Of a stretch of DNA of 64,000 nucleotides, positions 49,095 through 58,962 are shown in pieces. Below the pieces are notes generated by a model, which saw only the letters and a list, made by a program, of their open reading frames with translations, had not been told where the DNA came from and searched no databases. Position 1 is the stretch's first letter, and each line of letters opens with the position of its first letter. This DNA comes from Gimesia aquarii. Its GTDB lineage: Bacteria; Planctomycetota; Planctomycetia; Planctomycetales; Planctomycetaceae. Made by a program: the position numbers and the translations under genes. The DNA lies in the NCBI RefSeq assembly GCF_007748175.1, contig NZ_CP037422.1, forward strand, positions 5,038,334 through 5,102,333. The letters are read 5' to 3'.

Positions 49095-49898
49095 GTGGCA
49101 GCGGAACCTGTGATGCGTCCCTGGATTTTATCCGAGACCAATTATGCCCATGTAAAAGAAAACCCCTATGAAGTGGCGGTGTTGCCAATGGGGGCTACGG
49201 AACCGCATAACCTGCACCTGCCTTATGGAACGGATACTTATGAAGCAGACGCAATTGGCTCTCGCGTGTGTGAAGCTGCTTATCAACGTGGTGCGAAAGT
49301 TGTCATGTTGCCTCCGATACCTTACGGAACAGAAACCAATCAATCTGAGTTTCCTCTCTCAATGAATGTGAACCCTTCCACGTTAGGACAAATCATTGCA
49401 GATCTGGTTGATTCACTTGCAAATCATGGCGTACATAAACTGTTGATTCTGAATAGTCATGGTGGAAATGATTTTAAACCGTTATTGCGCGAACTACATG
49501 GTTCTACGCCGGTACAAATCTTTCTGGCGGACTGGTTTCGCGGGACTTCCGCCGATGTGAAAGCAGAGCTGTTCGAGAACCCGGATGATCATGCAGGAGA
49601 AATGGAAACCTCACTGGCACTGGCTTATTTTCCGCAGTTTGTTTCCCGTGATCCAGAAACAGACGCTTTACATGCCGATGAGGGGGCGACCAACGCGACG
49701 CGATTTGCAGCGGTCAATTCTGGTTGGGTCAGTATCACACGACCCTGGCATTTATTGACTACCAATTCCGGATCGGGTAACCCTCATCAGGCGTCCGCCG
49801 AGAAAGGCGAGAAATTAATGCAGGTGCTTGTCGAGCGGTTATCACAATTTCTGGTCGAACTCTCAGAGGCAAAACTGGATGATCAATTTCCATTCTAA
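49095..49898 (+). CDS. Creatininase-family amidohydrolase
   Basis: The 267-residue protein has the family hallmarks: LPMGATEPHNLHLPYGTD (metal ligands His and Asp), LILNSHGGND, and DHAGEMETSLA. Family members hydrolyse cyclic amides such as creatinine or formamide-type compounds; mycofactocin maturase homologs also belong. The substrate cannot be fixed. GTG 49095 is the best start. Its end overlaps the UnbV-type gene by 20 bases, so they may be coupled. Confidence 0.9.
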   Translation: MAAEPVMRPWILSETNYAHVKENPYEVAVLPMGATEPHNLHLPYGTDTYEADAIGSRVCEAAYQRGAKVVMLPPIPYGTETNQSEFPLSMNVNPSTLGQIIADLVDSLANHGVHKLLILNSHGGNDFKPLLRELHGSTPVQIFLADWFRGTSADVKAELFENPDDHAGEMETSLALAYFPQFVSRDPETDALHADEGATNATRFAAVNSGWVSITRPWHLLTTNSGSGNPHQASAEKGEKLMQVLVERLSQFLVELSEAKLDDQFPF

Positions 49899-51648
49899 TA
49901 GTGTCTCAGGAAGTCCATGCCTGAGATCCTGGATATTGGTACTCTGCTTAGGCTCTGTATTTGCAATTGATCAGAGAACTTGCGTTCGGGCTGAAGAACA
50001 GCACTCTGTTATTAAATTTCAAGACATTACTGAAAACGCTCAGCTTCAATTTCAGCATCAGTCTCCTGCAACAACAAAACGCCACTTACACTTGACGATG
50101 GGGTCAGGAGTGGGCTGGCTTGATTATGACAATGATGACTTGCCTGATTTGTACTGTGGCCAAGGCGAGGAGTGGCGAAGATCTAAGAAAAAAAAGAGTG
50201 ATGATTCTGCAATCGGATTATCGAACCGTTTGTTTCGTAACCAGGGGAAAAGTCAATTTCAAGACGTAACGACATTCGCAGGCTTAATTTCGATCGGTTA
50301 TTCGATGGGGATTGCGGTCGGGGATTATAATCATGATGGCTTTGAAGATCTCTATGTGAGTCAGTTCGGCAGGAATCTCTTATATCAGAACAATGGAGAC
50401 GGCACCTTTTCGAATGTCTCACAGGTGGCGCGTGTGGATGATCCCGGTTATGGGGCCAGTTGTACCTGGGCTGATTTGAACGGTGATGGATTGCTGGATC
50501 TCTATGTCGTCAATTATCTGAAAATTGATCGAGAGAATTATCCTCTTTGCAGCCGTAAGGTCGACGGAAGCCGCGTTTATTTTATTTGTCATCCGCGTTA
50601 CGTACGTGGGCAATATGATGTGATCTATCGGAATCTGGGGAATGGTTCTTTTCTGAACGTCTCGAAAAAAGCGGGTTTACATAGTGAGCCTGCCCGCCAG
50701 GGGCTTGGTGTCTTTGCTGCAGACTTCGACCGCGATGGTGATATGGACGTGTATGTTGCCAATGACTCAGTTGCTAACCAGTTGTGGGTGAATAATGGTC
50801 ATGGCGTTTTTACAGATCAGGCTTTAGTGGCAGGTGTGGCGTTCAATCGTGCGGGAGATCGGGAAGCGGGAATGGGTATCGCCGGAGCAGATTATAACAA
50901 CGATGGTCAGCTTGACCTCTATGTGACGAATTATTATGGCGAAACCAATACCTTGTACCGAAATGAAGGGGCCCTTTTTTTTCTGGATGTGACCGACGAA
51001 ACCGGCCTGGCAACGCCCAGCCGCATGCGCCTGGGGTTTGGAGCCTCTTTTCTGGATTTGAATAATGATGGCTGGGCAGATTTGTTTGTGACGAATGGTC
51101 ACGTTCATGATCGACTGGCTCAACTGGGAAGAAATGAGCCTTACGAACAGGAACCGCAAGTGCTGCTCAATCAAGCAGGACAGTGGTTTCGAAATGTGTC
51201 TCAACAGGCAGGTCCCTTCTTTCAGAAACAACAGGTGGGGAGAGGCAGTGCCGTTGCAGATTTCAATCGGGATGGATTACCTGATGTTGCGGTCTCACAT
51301 TTGAATGGGAAGTTAGTTCTGCTGGAGAATCGTTCTGAGACTCCCAATCAGAGTATTGGTTTGCAGCTCATTGGAACTACCTCCAACAGAAGTGCCATTG
51401 GTGCCATCATCGAGCTGAAAGTGGCGTCCGAAAATCTCACTCGGTATTGCCGAGGTAGCAGCAGTTATCTTTCGGCCGATGAACGTTGGGTTTTTTCAGG
51501 TGTGGGAAAGAATCAAGGTCCCGTCACGGTAAAAGTGATCTGGCCTGAAGGGAAAACGGAAATCTGGTCTGGATTACGACCGGGGAGGCGTTATACATTA
51601 ATAGAAGGCGCAAGTGATTCTCAGGACCTGTCTCAAATACAGCGGTGA
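49879..51648 (+). CDS. Secreted VCBS/FG-GAP repeat protein with ASPIC/UnbV domain
   Basis: The 589-residue product has a signal peptide (WILVLCLGSVFAIDQ), then FG-GAP/VCBS repeats with calcium-binding DxDxDG-type loops (DYDNDDLPDLYCG, DYNHDGFEDLYVS, DLNGDGLLDLYV, DYNNDGQLDLYVTN, DLNNDGWADLFV), and a C-terminal ASPIC/UnbV domain (GAIIELKVASENLTRYCRGSSSYLSADER). It resembles the CRTAC1 family. The likely role is extracellular adhesion or matrix binding. ATG 49879 follows AGAGG nine bases upstream. Its stop lies within four bases of the TPR gene start. Confidence 0.9.
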   Translation: MINFHSNSVSGSPCLRSWILVLCLGSVFAIDQRTCVRAEEQHSVIKFQDITENAQLQFQHQSPATTKRHLHLTMGSGVGWLDYDNDDLPDLYCGQGEEWRRSKKKKSDDSAIGLSNRLFRNQGKSQFQDVTTFAGLISIGYSMGIAVGDYNHDGFEDLYVSQFGRNLLYQNNGDGTFSNVSQVARVDDPGYGASCTWADLNGDGLLDLYVVNYLKIDRENYPLCSRKVDGSRVYFICHPRYVRGQYDVIYRNLGNGSFLNVSKKAGLHSEPARQGLGVFAADFDRDGDMDVYVANDSVANQLWVNNGHGVFTDQALVAGVAFNRAGDREAGMGIAGADYNNDGQLDLYVTNYYGETNTLYRNEGALFFLDVTDETGLATPSRMRLGFGASFLDLNNDGWADLFVTNGHVHDRLAQLGRNEPYEQEPQVLLNQAGQWFRNVSQQAGPFFQKQQVGRGSAVADFNRDGLPDVAVSHLNGKLVLLENRSETPNQSIGLQLIGTTSNRSAIGAIIELKVASENLTRYCRGSSSYLSADERWVFSGVGKNQGPVTVKVIWPEGKTEIWSGLRPGRRYTLIEGASDSQDLSQIQR

Positions 51649-52772
51649 TTATGAAACCTCTGCCGGAACAAGATAAGCTGACCAAGCCATTTCCTATGCA
51701 GAAAAAGAGCATTCTTTTTTCAAGCAAATCTATCGTGGCTGTTGTCGCTGTCATTGCATTGCTAATTTTTTATTTCTACGGCGGAACTGATTCTTCTCGC
51801 TCAAAAAAATCTGGTCAGATCAATCAGATCAAAACGGTTCAGAAAGCTGAAAAAGTCAAACAGAACGAATTGATCGCTTATTTAAAACAACATCCCCAAG
51901 ATGAGTTCGCACATTTTCAGTTAGGGGAATTAATCAAGGATCGCGCTCCGTTCCAGGCCTTGGAAAATTTTTCGCATGTCACTCCCATGCATCCCCGTTA
52001 TTACGAAGCCGTCGATGCGATTGCTGAAATTTCGCTGAAGCAGAATCTACCCAAACAAGCAAAAAAGGCGTTGTTAACGCTCATTCGAAAGTTCCCTCAG
52101 CAGAGTCGTTACCAGGATCTGTTAGCGAAGCTGTTACTTGAGGAGCGAGACTATGATCGAGCACTTAAGCATGCCACACGTAGCATCGAACTTGGTGCCA
52201 ATCAAGCAGAGAACCATATGTTGGTTGCTAACATTCTACGACAAGCAGGAAGAACCAGCGAAATGTGTGGCCCCCTGAAACAGGCTCTGTTTTTAGAGCC
52301 CGAATCGTTGGTTGCTCATTTAAATCTGGCTTATGCAGCACTTTACTCAGGAGATTTGCAGACTGCCGAGCGGGAGGCACTGTGGTGCCTGAAACAGAAT
52401 CCTTTGTCGAATACCGCGTTACGGTATCTGGCACAAATTGATAGAAGCCGAGGGAATATTTCAGAGGCCCTCGCACATATCGAGCAGGCATTAGTGGTTG
52501 ATCCCGAGGATTTTGAAAGCCTGTTACTCAAAGCCGATTTACTGATTTATCAAAGGGCAGGTCAACAGGCATATGACTTACTGAAGCCACTCTATCTAGA
52601 ACATCAAACCGATAGACGGTACATCACGGCATTATCGCGGGCTGCTGGTTTGATTGGAAATCGTAAAGAAGTTTTGCAGTTGCAAAGACAGAATCAGTTG
52701 CTGATTAAAGAAGACGATTTAAAACCTTCCACTTTACAAAGTGAAACCATTGAAGATTCGCAATCTCGGTAG
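51645..52772 (+). CDS. TPR-repeat protein with N-terminal membrane anchor
   Basis: The 375-residue protein has a short N-terminal cytosolic tail, one membrane helix (IVAVVAVIALLIFYFYG, about residues 30-46), and tetratricopeptide repeats through most of the rest (PKQAKKALLTLIRKFPQQ; YDRALKHATRSIELGANQ; SEALAHIEQALVVDPEDF). It is transcribed with the UnbV-type gene and overlaps its end; ASPIC/UnbV plus TPR pairs are frequent in planctomycetes. GTG 51645 is listed; ATG 51651 is an equally good start. Confidence 0.8.
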   Translation: MIMKPLPEQDKLTKPFPMQKKSILFSSKSIVAVVAVIALLIFYFYGGTDSSRSKKSGQINQIKTVQKAEKVKQNELIAYLKQHPQDEFAHFQLGELIKDRAPFQALENFSHVTPMHPRYYEAVDAIAEISLKQNLPKQAKKALLTLIRKFPQQSRYQDLLAKLLLEERDYDRALKHATRSIELGANQAENHMLVANILRQAGRTSEMCGPLKQALFLEPESLVAHLNLAYAALYSGDLQTAEREALWCLKQNPLSNTALRYLAQIDRSRGNISEALAHIEQALVVDPEDFESLLLKADLLIYQRAGQQAYDLLKPLYLEHQTDRRYITALSRAAGLIGNRKEVLQLQRQNQLLIKEDDLKPSTLQSETIEDSQSR

Positions 52773-52807
52773 CAATGAGGAAGCTCGTCTTAAGAGAGCA
52801 AATTTAA

Positions 52808-53191
52808 TCAGCCAGTATTGACCTGAATTCTACGGGGTTCTGCTTTAGGGGCTTTGGGAAGGAAAATACGCAAGACACCATTTGTCAGCTTCGCTTCAAT
52901 TTCACTATGCACAATTTCTCCACTGAGAATGAATGAACGCAGATAATTTCCTACTTCATATTCTTGATGCAGTGGTTGCGCTCCTTCGGGAATTTGAGGT
53001 TCCACTTTACCCAGTAATGTGAGCTTGTTGTCCTGAACCTGTAATTCAAGTGAACCGACAGAAACTCCGGGAAGATCGGCATACAGCACAAGACCGGCTT
53101 CTGTTTCATAGATATCAATCGGGGGAGTGAAAACATATTGACCGGGATGAGCCATTTCCCCTCGTTCTTCATTACTGTCTTGTCGATTCAT
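52808..53191 (-). CDS. Hsp20/alpha-crystallin small heat-shock protein
   Basis: The 127-residue protein is an alpha-crystallin domain ([58 protein letters not shown]) with the usual GVLxIxLPK motif. It is an ATP-independent chaperone that binds unfolded proteins. It lies 16 bases after a second Hsp20 gene on the same strand. Confidence 0.92.
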   Translation of the reverse strand: MNRQDSNEERGEMAHPGQYVFTPPIDIYETEAGLVLYADLPGVSVGSLELQVQDNKLTLLGKVEPQIPEGAQPLHQEYEVGNYLRSFILSGEIVHSEIEAKLTNGVLRIFLPKAPKAEPRRIQVNTG

Positions 53192-53207
53192 GTTATCATC
53201 TCTCGAT

Positions 53208-53663
53208 CTATTCCCCAGAGCTCACAGGAATTTGGCGGGGTTGCTCTTCTTCGAGTTTGGGTAGATGGATTTTAAGGACCCCTTCGTTAAATTCTGCTGA
53301 AAGATGTTCTTCAGAAATTCGATCAGGAATACTGATAGATCGCTGCCATTCTCCAAAGGTTCGTTCTTGACGACGGAAGCGTTCTTCTGAGATCTCTCCA
53401 TCGGCGATCTCAGGAGGATTACGATGGCCTTTCAGAGTGAGCACACTGTTTGCAATCGTCAATTCCAGGTCTTCTGCCAGCATTCCGGGAAGTTCTGCGG
53501 TGATGAGATATTCGTGAGCCAGTTCAAAAATATTGACCGCAGGATATTGTCGGGGCATACGGATCCCTTGAACTGAGAATTCGACCCCCTGAACCAGACG
53601 GTCTACTTCTCGCTCCAAATCTCTGAGCGGGTTCCAAGATTGTTCCCAACGAAAAATTGGCAT
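53208..53663 (-). CDS. Hsp20/alpha-crystallin small heat-shock protein
   Basis: The 151-residue protein has the full crystallin domain ([57 protein letters not shown]) and the N-terminal [17 protein letters not shown] motif of class A small heat-shock proteins. ATG 53663 is the fitting start because the domain numbering matches there; an earlier in-frame start at 53750 has no support. It is the first gene of the Hsp20 pair. No CIRCE operator is visible upstream. Confidence 0.92.
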   Translation of the reverse strand: MPIFRWEQSWNPLRDLEREVDRLVQGVEFSVQGIRMPRQYPAVNIFELAHEYLITAELPGMLAEDLELTIANSVLTLKGHRNPPEIADGEISEERFRRQERTFGEWQRSISIPDRISEEHLSAEFNEGVLKIHLPKLEEEQPRQIPVSSGE

Positions 53664-53928
53664 TTCCAAACATCCTAAAACTAAAAAAAACGAGTCTTTG
53701 GTGATTCTAGAATAAGCAAAGGTCATACCATTGAGGATGAGATCACTCAAATCAAAAATCGATGTTGTAAGTATCTGTAATAGAATATTTTATCGTTGAC
53801 AGACACAGAAAAGTCCAGATTGAATTTTGAACGAAATGTCATTTTGGCAAGTCAATAGAGTGGATTTATGCAGTAGTGAATATGTCATAATGGCAGCTTC
53901 TTTGCTGTCTCGCGAGGGGTAGTGAGAC

Positions 53929-54162
53929 TTATTCCCATTGAACCGGCTGAATCACACCCGTCGCCAGCAGCGCACCAAATACGATTCCGGTAAGAAAGAT
54001 AGTGCGTAATACCCAGATCGCGCGAGCCGGTCCAAACCATTCTGTAAGACGCTGTCCCTTTCGTGTGTGTGCCAGAAACCATTGTTCTTTGATCAAACCG
54101 AACAACGAGAAAATCAGAACGGCTCCACCGATGAGGGCATTCTCAGAAATGTGAAATGGCAT
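53929..54162 (-). CDS. Small membrane protein coupled to the MFS transporter
   Basis: The 77-residue protein has two predicted membrane helices (NALIGGAVLIFSLFGLI and VLRTIFLTGIVFGALLATGVI) with a hydrophilic RKGQRLTEWF loop. It overlaps the stop of the MFS gene by one base (TAATG), so they are translationally coupled. It may assist the transporter; the family is not recognised. Confidence 0.6.
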   Translation of the reverse strand: MPFHISENALIGGAVLIFSLFGLIKEQWFLAHTRKGQRLTEWFGPARAIWVLRTIFLTGIVFGALLATGVIQPVQWE

Positions 54163-55556
54163 TAGGTCGCTTCTTCAGTCTGAGTCAAAGGAGTTGCAGA
54201 ATGGACTCTGGGGAAGAAAGCCCAGAACAGTAACGTCGCTAAGAGGGCAATGGCGGCACTACTCAACCAGATACCAGGCCAGTCTCGAAATAAATTAATC
54301 ACATCGCCGTCTAAGTTTTTTTGAGTGAAAGCCAGGACTCCAGATTCTGATTGAACATTCATTTGTGATCGGATTAACGTGCCTTTTCCTGTTGAAGTGA
54401 AAAAGTCTCCGATTTTTCCACTGATGAATCCACCTGCAAACATTCCTAAACTAAACACAAACGTTCCGAAAAACGTTTGCATACTCCCTCGAACATCAAG
54501 AGGAGCCACTTTATCGACATAGATATAAGCGGCGGCCAGAAAGCAACCAAAACAGAGCCCATGCATGGCCTGTCCCAGGCAGGTGAGCGAGAGAACGAGG
54601 GCAAAAGAGTTCTCGATTGTCGAGGCGTAGGCAAAAATGACTGATCTCATCAAATACGATAAGAGACCAACCAGCATTACAGTCTTGAATCCAAATTTTT
54701 TGAGAGCAAATCCGAGTCCCGCCATCACCAGCACTTCAAAGACTTGACCGATGGAACTGATTCTCTGCTCCCAGGCACCCTGCACCTGTCCCAACCCCAA
54801 CATTGCCTTCAAGAACGGTGCGTTCCATTGGAAGTAAAATTTATGCACGATGGAGATAATAAATGTGACGAGTACAAGCACTAGAAAGTGACGCAGTTTC
54901 AGCATCTTGAGAACTTTCCCCGGAGCCAGATCTTTTTTATCACTTTTGACCGGAGGAGTATGGGGAAGCGTGAGACAGTAGAGGGCCATAATGATTCCTG
55001 CGACACCTGCCATCGCCAATACGATTCCTCGCCCGGTATTCAGTTCCTGACCCTTGAGATGTGCCAGAAATACTCCTTCCGCGACCCAAGCGGGGACGAC
55101 AAAACCGATCGTCCCCCATAAGCGAATCATGGGAAACTCTTTTTCACGGTCTTTCAAATGCTGAAATGTGAGTGAATTGGTTAACATCATCGTCGGAATA
55201 TAGAGCACCGAATAGAGTACACCTAAAATGACGACAGGCCAGAAACTATGCTGCACAAACAGGACCAGCATGAGGATCCCACCAGAAAAATGACAGAACG
55301 AGAGCACTCGTTCTGTCGAATAATGGCGGTCGACAATCTGTCCAAAAATAAAGGGAGCTACTAAAGGTCCCACAGCCAATGCGGAACCGAAGACGCCAAT
55401 CTGCCAGGCGGAAAAGCCGAGCGCATCAATAAGATACAATGTGATGATGGGTAAATAACATCCTTGAACAAAGTACTGAAGAAACATCATCAGATAAAGA
55501 CGCATCTTGAGAAGTTTATCTGTACTTTGTGTAGCCGGGCTGTCGATTGCGGTCAT
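54162..55556 (-). CDS. MFS transporter, nucleoside/proton symporter-like
   Basis: The 464-residue protein has about 12 membrane helices with the GPLVAPFIFGQIVDR loop after helix 2 and KEFPMIRLWGTIGFVVPAW, a pattern of the NupG-type nucleoside:H+ symporter family. In planctomycetes and Bacteroidetes such transporters often sit with sugar genes and may import oligosaccharide products. The substrate here is uncertain. It follows the DUF1080 gene by 65 bases. Confidence 0.85.
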   Translation of the reverse strand: MTAIDSPATQSTDKLLKMRLYLMMFLQYFVQGCYLPIITLYLIDALGFSAWQIGVFGSALAVGPLVAPFIFGQIVDRHYSTERVLSFCHFSGGILMLVLFVQHSFWPVVILGVLYSVLYIPTMMLTNSLTFQHLKDREKEFPMIRLWGTIGFVVPAWVAEGVFLAHLKGQELNTGRGIVLAMAGVAGIIMALYCLTLPHTPPVKSDKKDLAPGKVLKMLKLRHFLVLVLVTFIISIVHKFYFQWNAPFLKAMLGLGQVQGAWEQRISSIGQVFEVLVMAGLGFALKKFGFKTVMLVGLLSYLMRSVIFAYASTIENSFALVLSLTCLGQAMHGLCFGCFLAAAYIYVDKVAPLDVRGSMQTFFGTFVFSLGMFAGGFISGKIGDFFTSTGKGTLIRSQMNVQSESGVLAFTQKNLDGDVINLFRDWPGIWLSSAAIALLATLLFWAFFPRVHSATPLTQTEEAT

Positions 55557-55621
55557 CCTGATGTGGCCCTGAACAAAAAAGTGGAGAGAGTGATTTAAAA
55601 CTCAATTGAAGTCGAACAGAT

Positions 55622-56632
55622 TTATTTTTCAATCACCCAAATATTTCTGAAACGAACTGGATTCGAGTGATTTTGCAGAAATAGGGGGCCGGCAATGGTT
55701 TCGTCTTTATTGGTGCCTCCCGGTGTGGGCCCATCGATTTCGCGGTTATCATGAATGGTCACTCCATTATGTTTGACTGTGATTTTCGCTTTGTCGGTCT
55801 TGTTACCCTCTTTGTCGTATTTAGCTGCCTGGAAGTCAATATCATATGTCTGCCAGGCGAGTGGCGGAAAACACATATTCACACTGGGAGCACCTACTTT
55901 ATAAATCCCCCCGCATTCGTTGTCTTTACCTTCCAGGCCAAAGGAATCCAGAATTTGGACCTCATAACGTCCCAATACATAGCAGCCACTGTTGCTTCTG
56001 CCTTGACCGCGTGCCTGAGGCATGAATGGTAACTGAAACTCCAAATGGAGATGGCCATCTTTAAATTTCTGTTTGCTGGTGACACCCTCTTTTAAGAGCC
56101 CCTCGTTTGTGATTTTACCATTGGTGAAATTTTTGACGGTTTCCTCTGCCCGATTTGAATCGAACAAAACCTTGGCATTGGCAGGTGCTTTTTTACCGAG
56201 TGTAGGGCTCTTTCGATGTACCTTCTTAATTGTTCCTACCTGATTTCCGTCTGCGTCGAAGATAGTAATTTTACCATCTTCCAGATCTCCACGGCCTTGC
56301 TCTGATGTGAAGGAAATTACATTCCCTGTTTTTTCACCTTTTGCGGAGACTTTTTCTTTTTGATCCCAACCGTCACCGGGTAAGCCTCCCGGATAACCGA
56401 CAGCCTGAAACGCCCCATCACCTAACGCGATAACCTGGACACCGTATTTCAGTGGTTCGTTACTATCTTCCCCTAAAACTCCCGAGTACTCTCCCTGTAT
56501 CTGGAAGTCAGGGCCTGCCTTTTCAACACTGGTTGCCGCCCATTTGGGAGACTTGGAATCGGCATCACTGTCATGAGTAAAAACGAAAAGCAGAGAGCAG
56601 ATTATCAGGGCGCAGAGAGGGAATCGCTTCAT
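55622..56632 (-). CDS. Secreted DUF1080 (3-keto-disaccharide hydrolase-like) protein
   Basis: The 336-residue protein starts with a signal peptide (LCALIICSLLFVFT) and ends in a DUF1080 domain (about 190-336; GHLHLEFQLPFMPQ, GRSNSGCYVLGRYEVQILDSFG, PPLAWQTYDIDFQAA, GPLFLQNHSNPVRFRNIWV). DUF1080 enzymes are linked to 3-keto-glycoside hydrolysis in Bacteroidetes. ATG 56632 follows GGAG seven bases upstream; a longer in-frame start at 56737 would put a non-signal leader before the signal peptide. Confidence 0.9.
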   Translation of the reverse strand: MKRFPLCALIICSLLFVFTHDSDADSKSPKWAATSVEKAGPDFQIQGEYSGVLGEDSNEPLKYGVQVIALGDGAFQAVGYPGGLPGDGWDQKEKVSAKGEKTGNVISFTSEQGRGDLEDGKITIFDADGNQVGTIKKVHRKSPTLGKKAPANAKVLFDSNRAEETVKNFTNGKITNEGLLKEGVTSKQKFKDGHLHLEFQLPFMPQARGQGRSNSGCYVLGRYEVQILDSFGLEGKDNECGGIYKVGAPSVNMCFPPLAWQTYDIDFQAAKYDKEGNKTDKAKITVKHNGVTIHDNREIDGPTPGGTNKDETIAGPLFLQNHSNPVRFRNIWVIEK

Positions 56633-56997
56633 TGTATTTCTCCAAGGATCGTATTTGCTGTAAGGTTGTGGATCAGTAGAAAACTGACTTGAAATCGAAT
56701 GTGACAAGTCGTTATGACTTGCAAGATTTAGTTTCATTGTGCGAATCGATACTCAGAGATGCAAGTACATCGGCTAAGGTTTCTTATACTGTACGGTACG
56801 TGTGTGTATTGGTTTTTGATAAAACTTGTGATGGTAAGGTGTTAAAAAATTTTGTAAGATGGTATGTAGAAACGTATGAATAAAAGACGAGAGAGGGTAC
56901 GGGCTGTCACAGCGATGCCGGATATCAGACTATCATTGAGGATGTCGGCCCCTTGTATTGATTGATTGAGAGCATTGGTTAACAGCGGAAGAGCTTT
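56633..56997. other. Intergenic region, no gene supported
   Basis: The 365-base gap includes a 64-residue frame (56689-56883) without ribosome site or recognisable motif, so it is not called. A GTACGGTAC-like half-palindrome near 56788 is the only structure noted. Divergent promoters for the DUF1080 and TPR genes probably lie here. Confidence 0.4.
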
Positions 56998-58398
56998 ATG
57001 ACATCTGACAAAAACAAAAAAATTGCAGCAGATTGCTGGCGAAGGGGCAACGAAGCCTTGGCCAAAGAAAATTGGGATTATTCCATCGATATGTTTACCA
57101 CTGCGGTAAAGCTGGAACCCGAAGCGCTTCTTTATCGGCAGACCAAACGTGGCGCTGAACGCAAAAAATATGGAGATAACAATTCCGGTTCGAAAATGGG
57201 AGTTCTGAAAATTACCGGATTGAAGACTAAGATCAAAAACTCGCGCCGTAAAAAGGACTGGGTCTCAGTCGATCAATATGCAGAAGAAGGCCTGTCAATT
57301 AACCCCTGGGATCCTGTTTTAAATGCGGAAATGGCTGAGGCCTGTAAGAATCAGGGTTATGAAGATTCTGCCATTTTCGGATATAAAATGGCCATCGAAA
57401 ATGATAAGACAAACAAAGGTTATTACACCGACCTGGGTGAGTTGTTAGAAGAGAAGGGCGAGTTCAAACAGGCCAGAGAATGCTGGGAAATGGCGCTGAA
57501 ACTGGATCCGGTAGATGGGAATGCCCGTTCCAAAGTAACCGCTTTAATGGCCACAGAGACCAGGGTACGAGGAGGTTATGAGGGTGCTGAGAATTCAAGT
57601 GGCGCGAAGAAGGGGCAGTCTGCCTATGATGAAGGACGGGCGACACGCGAGCAGAGACAGCAGGCCCAAAAAGGAAATGCACCAGATGGCCCGGGACAGT
57701 CGCTCGAAGCAGACCTCCAGCGTGCGATTCGAAAAGAACCTGAAAATAAGGACCACTATTTAAGGTTGGCTGATTTTTATCGACGTGAGGGAAAGTTGCC
57801 CGAAGCAAAAGAGCATTACGAAAAGGCCTATGAGCTATCCGGGAAAGACGCAAACATCGGCGAGCAGATTGAAGATATCGAACTTGAAAAGTTGAGGGAT
57901 CAACTGGTCAAAGCGAAAGAACAATTTAATGCCGACCGCGAAAATGCGGAAGCGAAGAAGCAGGTGACCTTGATCAGCAAAGCGCTAATTAAGCGAGAAA
58001 TCGATGTCATGTCCAGACGGGTCGAACGTTACCCAGCCGACTTGAGGATTAAATTCGAGTTGGCCCAACGGTTTATTCGCATTAAAAAGTGGGGGTCGGC
58101 TATTTCATTACTGCAACAGTCAGTGAAAGATACACGAATCAGTTCCGAGGCTTTGGTGGCGTTAGGGAAATGTTTCTACGCAGAAAAGAAAAAAGAGCTT
58201 GCTAAACGTCAGTTTGAGAAGGCACTGCCTTCTCTTTCTCCGGATGACAAACCCGATATTTATAAAGAAGCACACTATCTGCTAGGTCGCTTGTATCAAG
58301 AATCGGGTGAGAAAGATAAAGCAGCCGATCACTATAGCGAGATCTTAGCCGTCGATTACGATTACAAAGATGTCAAAGATCGGTTGGAAGGTCTTTAA
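56998..58398 (+). CDS. TPR-repeat protein with low-complexity middle
   Basis: The 466-residue protein has tetratricopeptide repeats at about 15-50, 100-180 (PWDPVLNAEMAEACKNQG, YYTDLGELLEEKGEFKQA) and 240-460 (HYLRLADFYRREGKLPEA, LVALGKCFYAEKKKELAK). A Gly/Gln-rich low-complexity section of about 200-235 lies between. There is no signal peptide, so it acts in the cytosol as a scaffold, with unknown partners. GGAAGAG is just upstream of ATG 56998. It is separated from rpsT by 198 bases and is likely independent. Confidence 0.8.
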   Translation: MTSDKNKKIAADCWRRGNEALAKENWDYSIDMFTTAVKLEPEALLYRQTKRGAERKKYGDNNSGSKMGVLKITGLKTKIKNSRRKKDWVSVDQYAEEGLSINPWDPVLNAEMAEACKNQGYEDSAIFGYKMAIENDKTNKGYYTDLGELLEEKGEFKQARECWEMALKLDPVDGNARSKVTALMATETRVRGGYEGAENSSGAKKGQSAYDEGRATREQRQQAQKGNAPDGPGQSLEADLQRAIRKEPENKDHYLRLADFYRREGKLPEAKEHYEKAYELSGKDANIGEQIEDIELEKLRDQLVKAKEQFNADRENAEAKKQVTLISKALIKREIDVMSRRVERYPADLRIKFELAQRFIRIKKWGSAISLLQQSVKDTRISSEALVALGKCFYAEKKKELAKRQFEKALPSLSPDDKPDIYKEAHYLLGRLYQESGEKDKAADHYSEILAVDYDYKDVKDRLEGL

Positions 58399-58596
58399 TC
58401 AGGAAGAGTTAGAATCTTCGGTCGCATTCCATTTTTCCTGAAAAAAGCTCTTTTTCGCAGCGCAAAATGGCTGGAATAACGACTTACAGGTTGTTAAGCT
58501 TCTACTCTGCCTGAGATTTTTAGTGGCGACTGTCTTCGTTGATGGTGGTCAGTGTAAGTCATAAACAGTTACTCAGAAATTACTTAAGTCAAACAA

Positions 58597-58866
58597 ATGC
58601 CAAATTCCAATAGTGCAAAAAGAGCATTACGAAAAAGTGAAGTTCGTCGTCTTCGAAACCGTTCCAGCCGTTCGGAATTAAGATCTGCTATTAAAAACGC
58701 TCGTATTGCGATTGCAGGTGATGATTCTCAAAACGCAATCAAAGCCCTTCAGGCTGCAACCAAAAAAATTGATCAAGCTGCTGCGAAAGGCATTATCCAT
58801 AAAAATGCTGCCGCTCGTACGAAATCACGACTGGCAAAGTCTGCTAATAAAGCAACTGCTGAATAA
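58597..58866 (+). CDS. rpsT: 30S ribosomal protein S20
   Basis: The 89-residue protein binds 16S rRNA in the small subunit. The start MPNSNSAKRALRKSEVRRLR and the Lys/Ala-rich helices, ending NAAARTKSRLAKS, match S20 in sequence and length. There is no clear Shine-Dalgarno site upstream (TTAAGTCAAACAA), as in other genes of this window. Confidence 0.95.
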   Translation: MPNSNSAKRALRKSEVRRLRNRSSRSELRSAIKNARIAIAGDDSQNAIKALQAATKKIDQAAAKGIIHKNAAARTKSRLAKSANKATAE

Positions 58867-58962
58867 TCGGCAATTGGTTAAATCATAAACGGCCCCTCGT
58901 AGTCGATTCTGTTTTCACAGGATTCTTTACGCGGGGCTTAAGTTATAAATGGTCACATATTT

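Noticed and set aside
53664..53928. Search for a CIRCE or other heat-shock operator before the Hsp20 genes
   Set aside because: No TTAGCACTC/GAGTGCTAA pair or other clear operator was visible.
56689..56883. 64-residue plus-strand frame in the gap before the TPR gene
   Set aside because: No support beyond being open; no ribosome site.
58870..58945. GCCCC/GGGGC pair after rpsT as a terminator
   Set aside because: Only five pairs with a loop of about 45 bases and no U tract, so it is not convincing.
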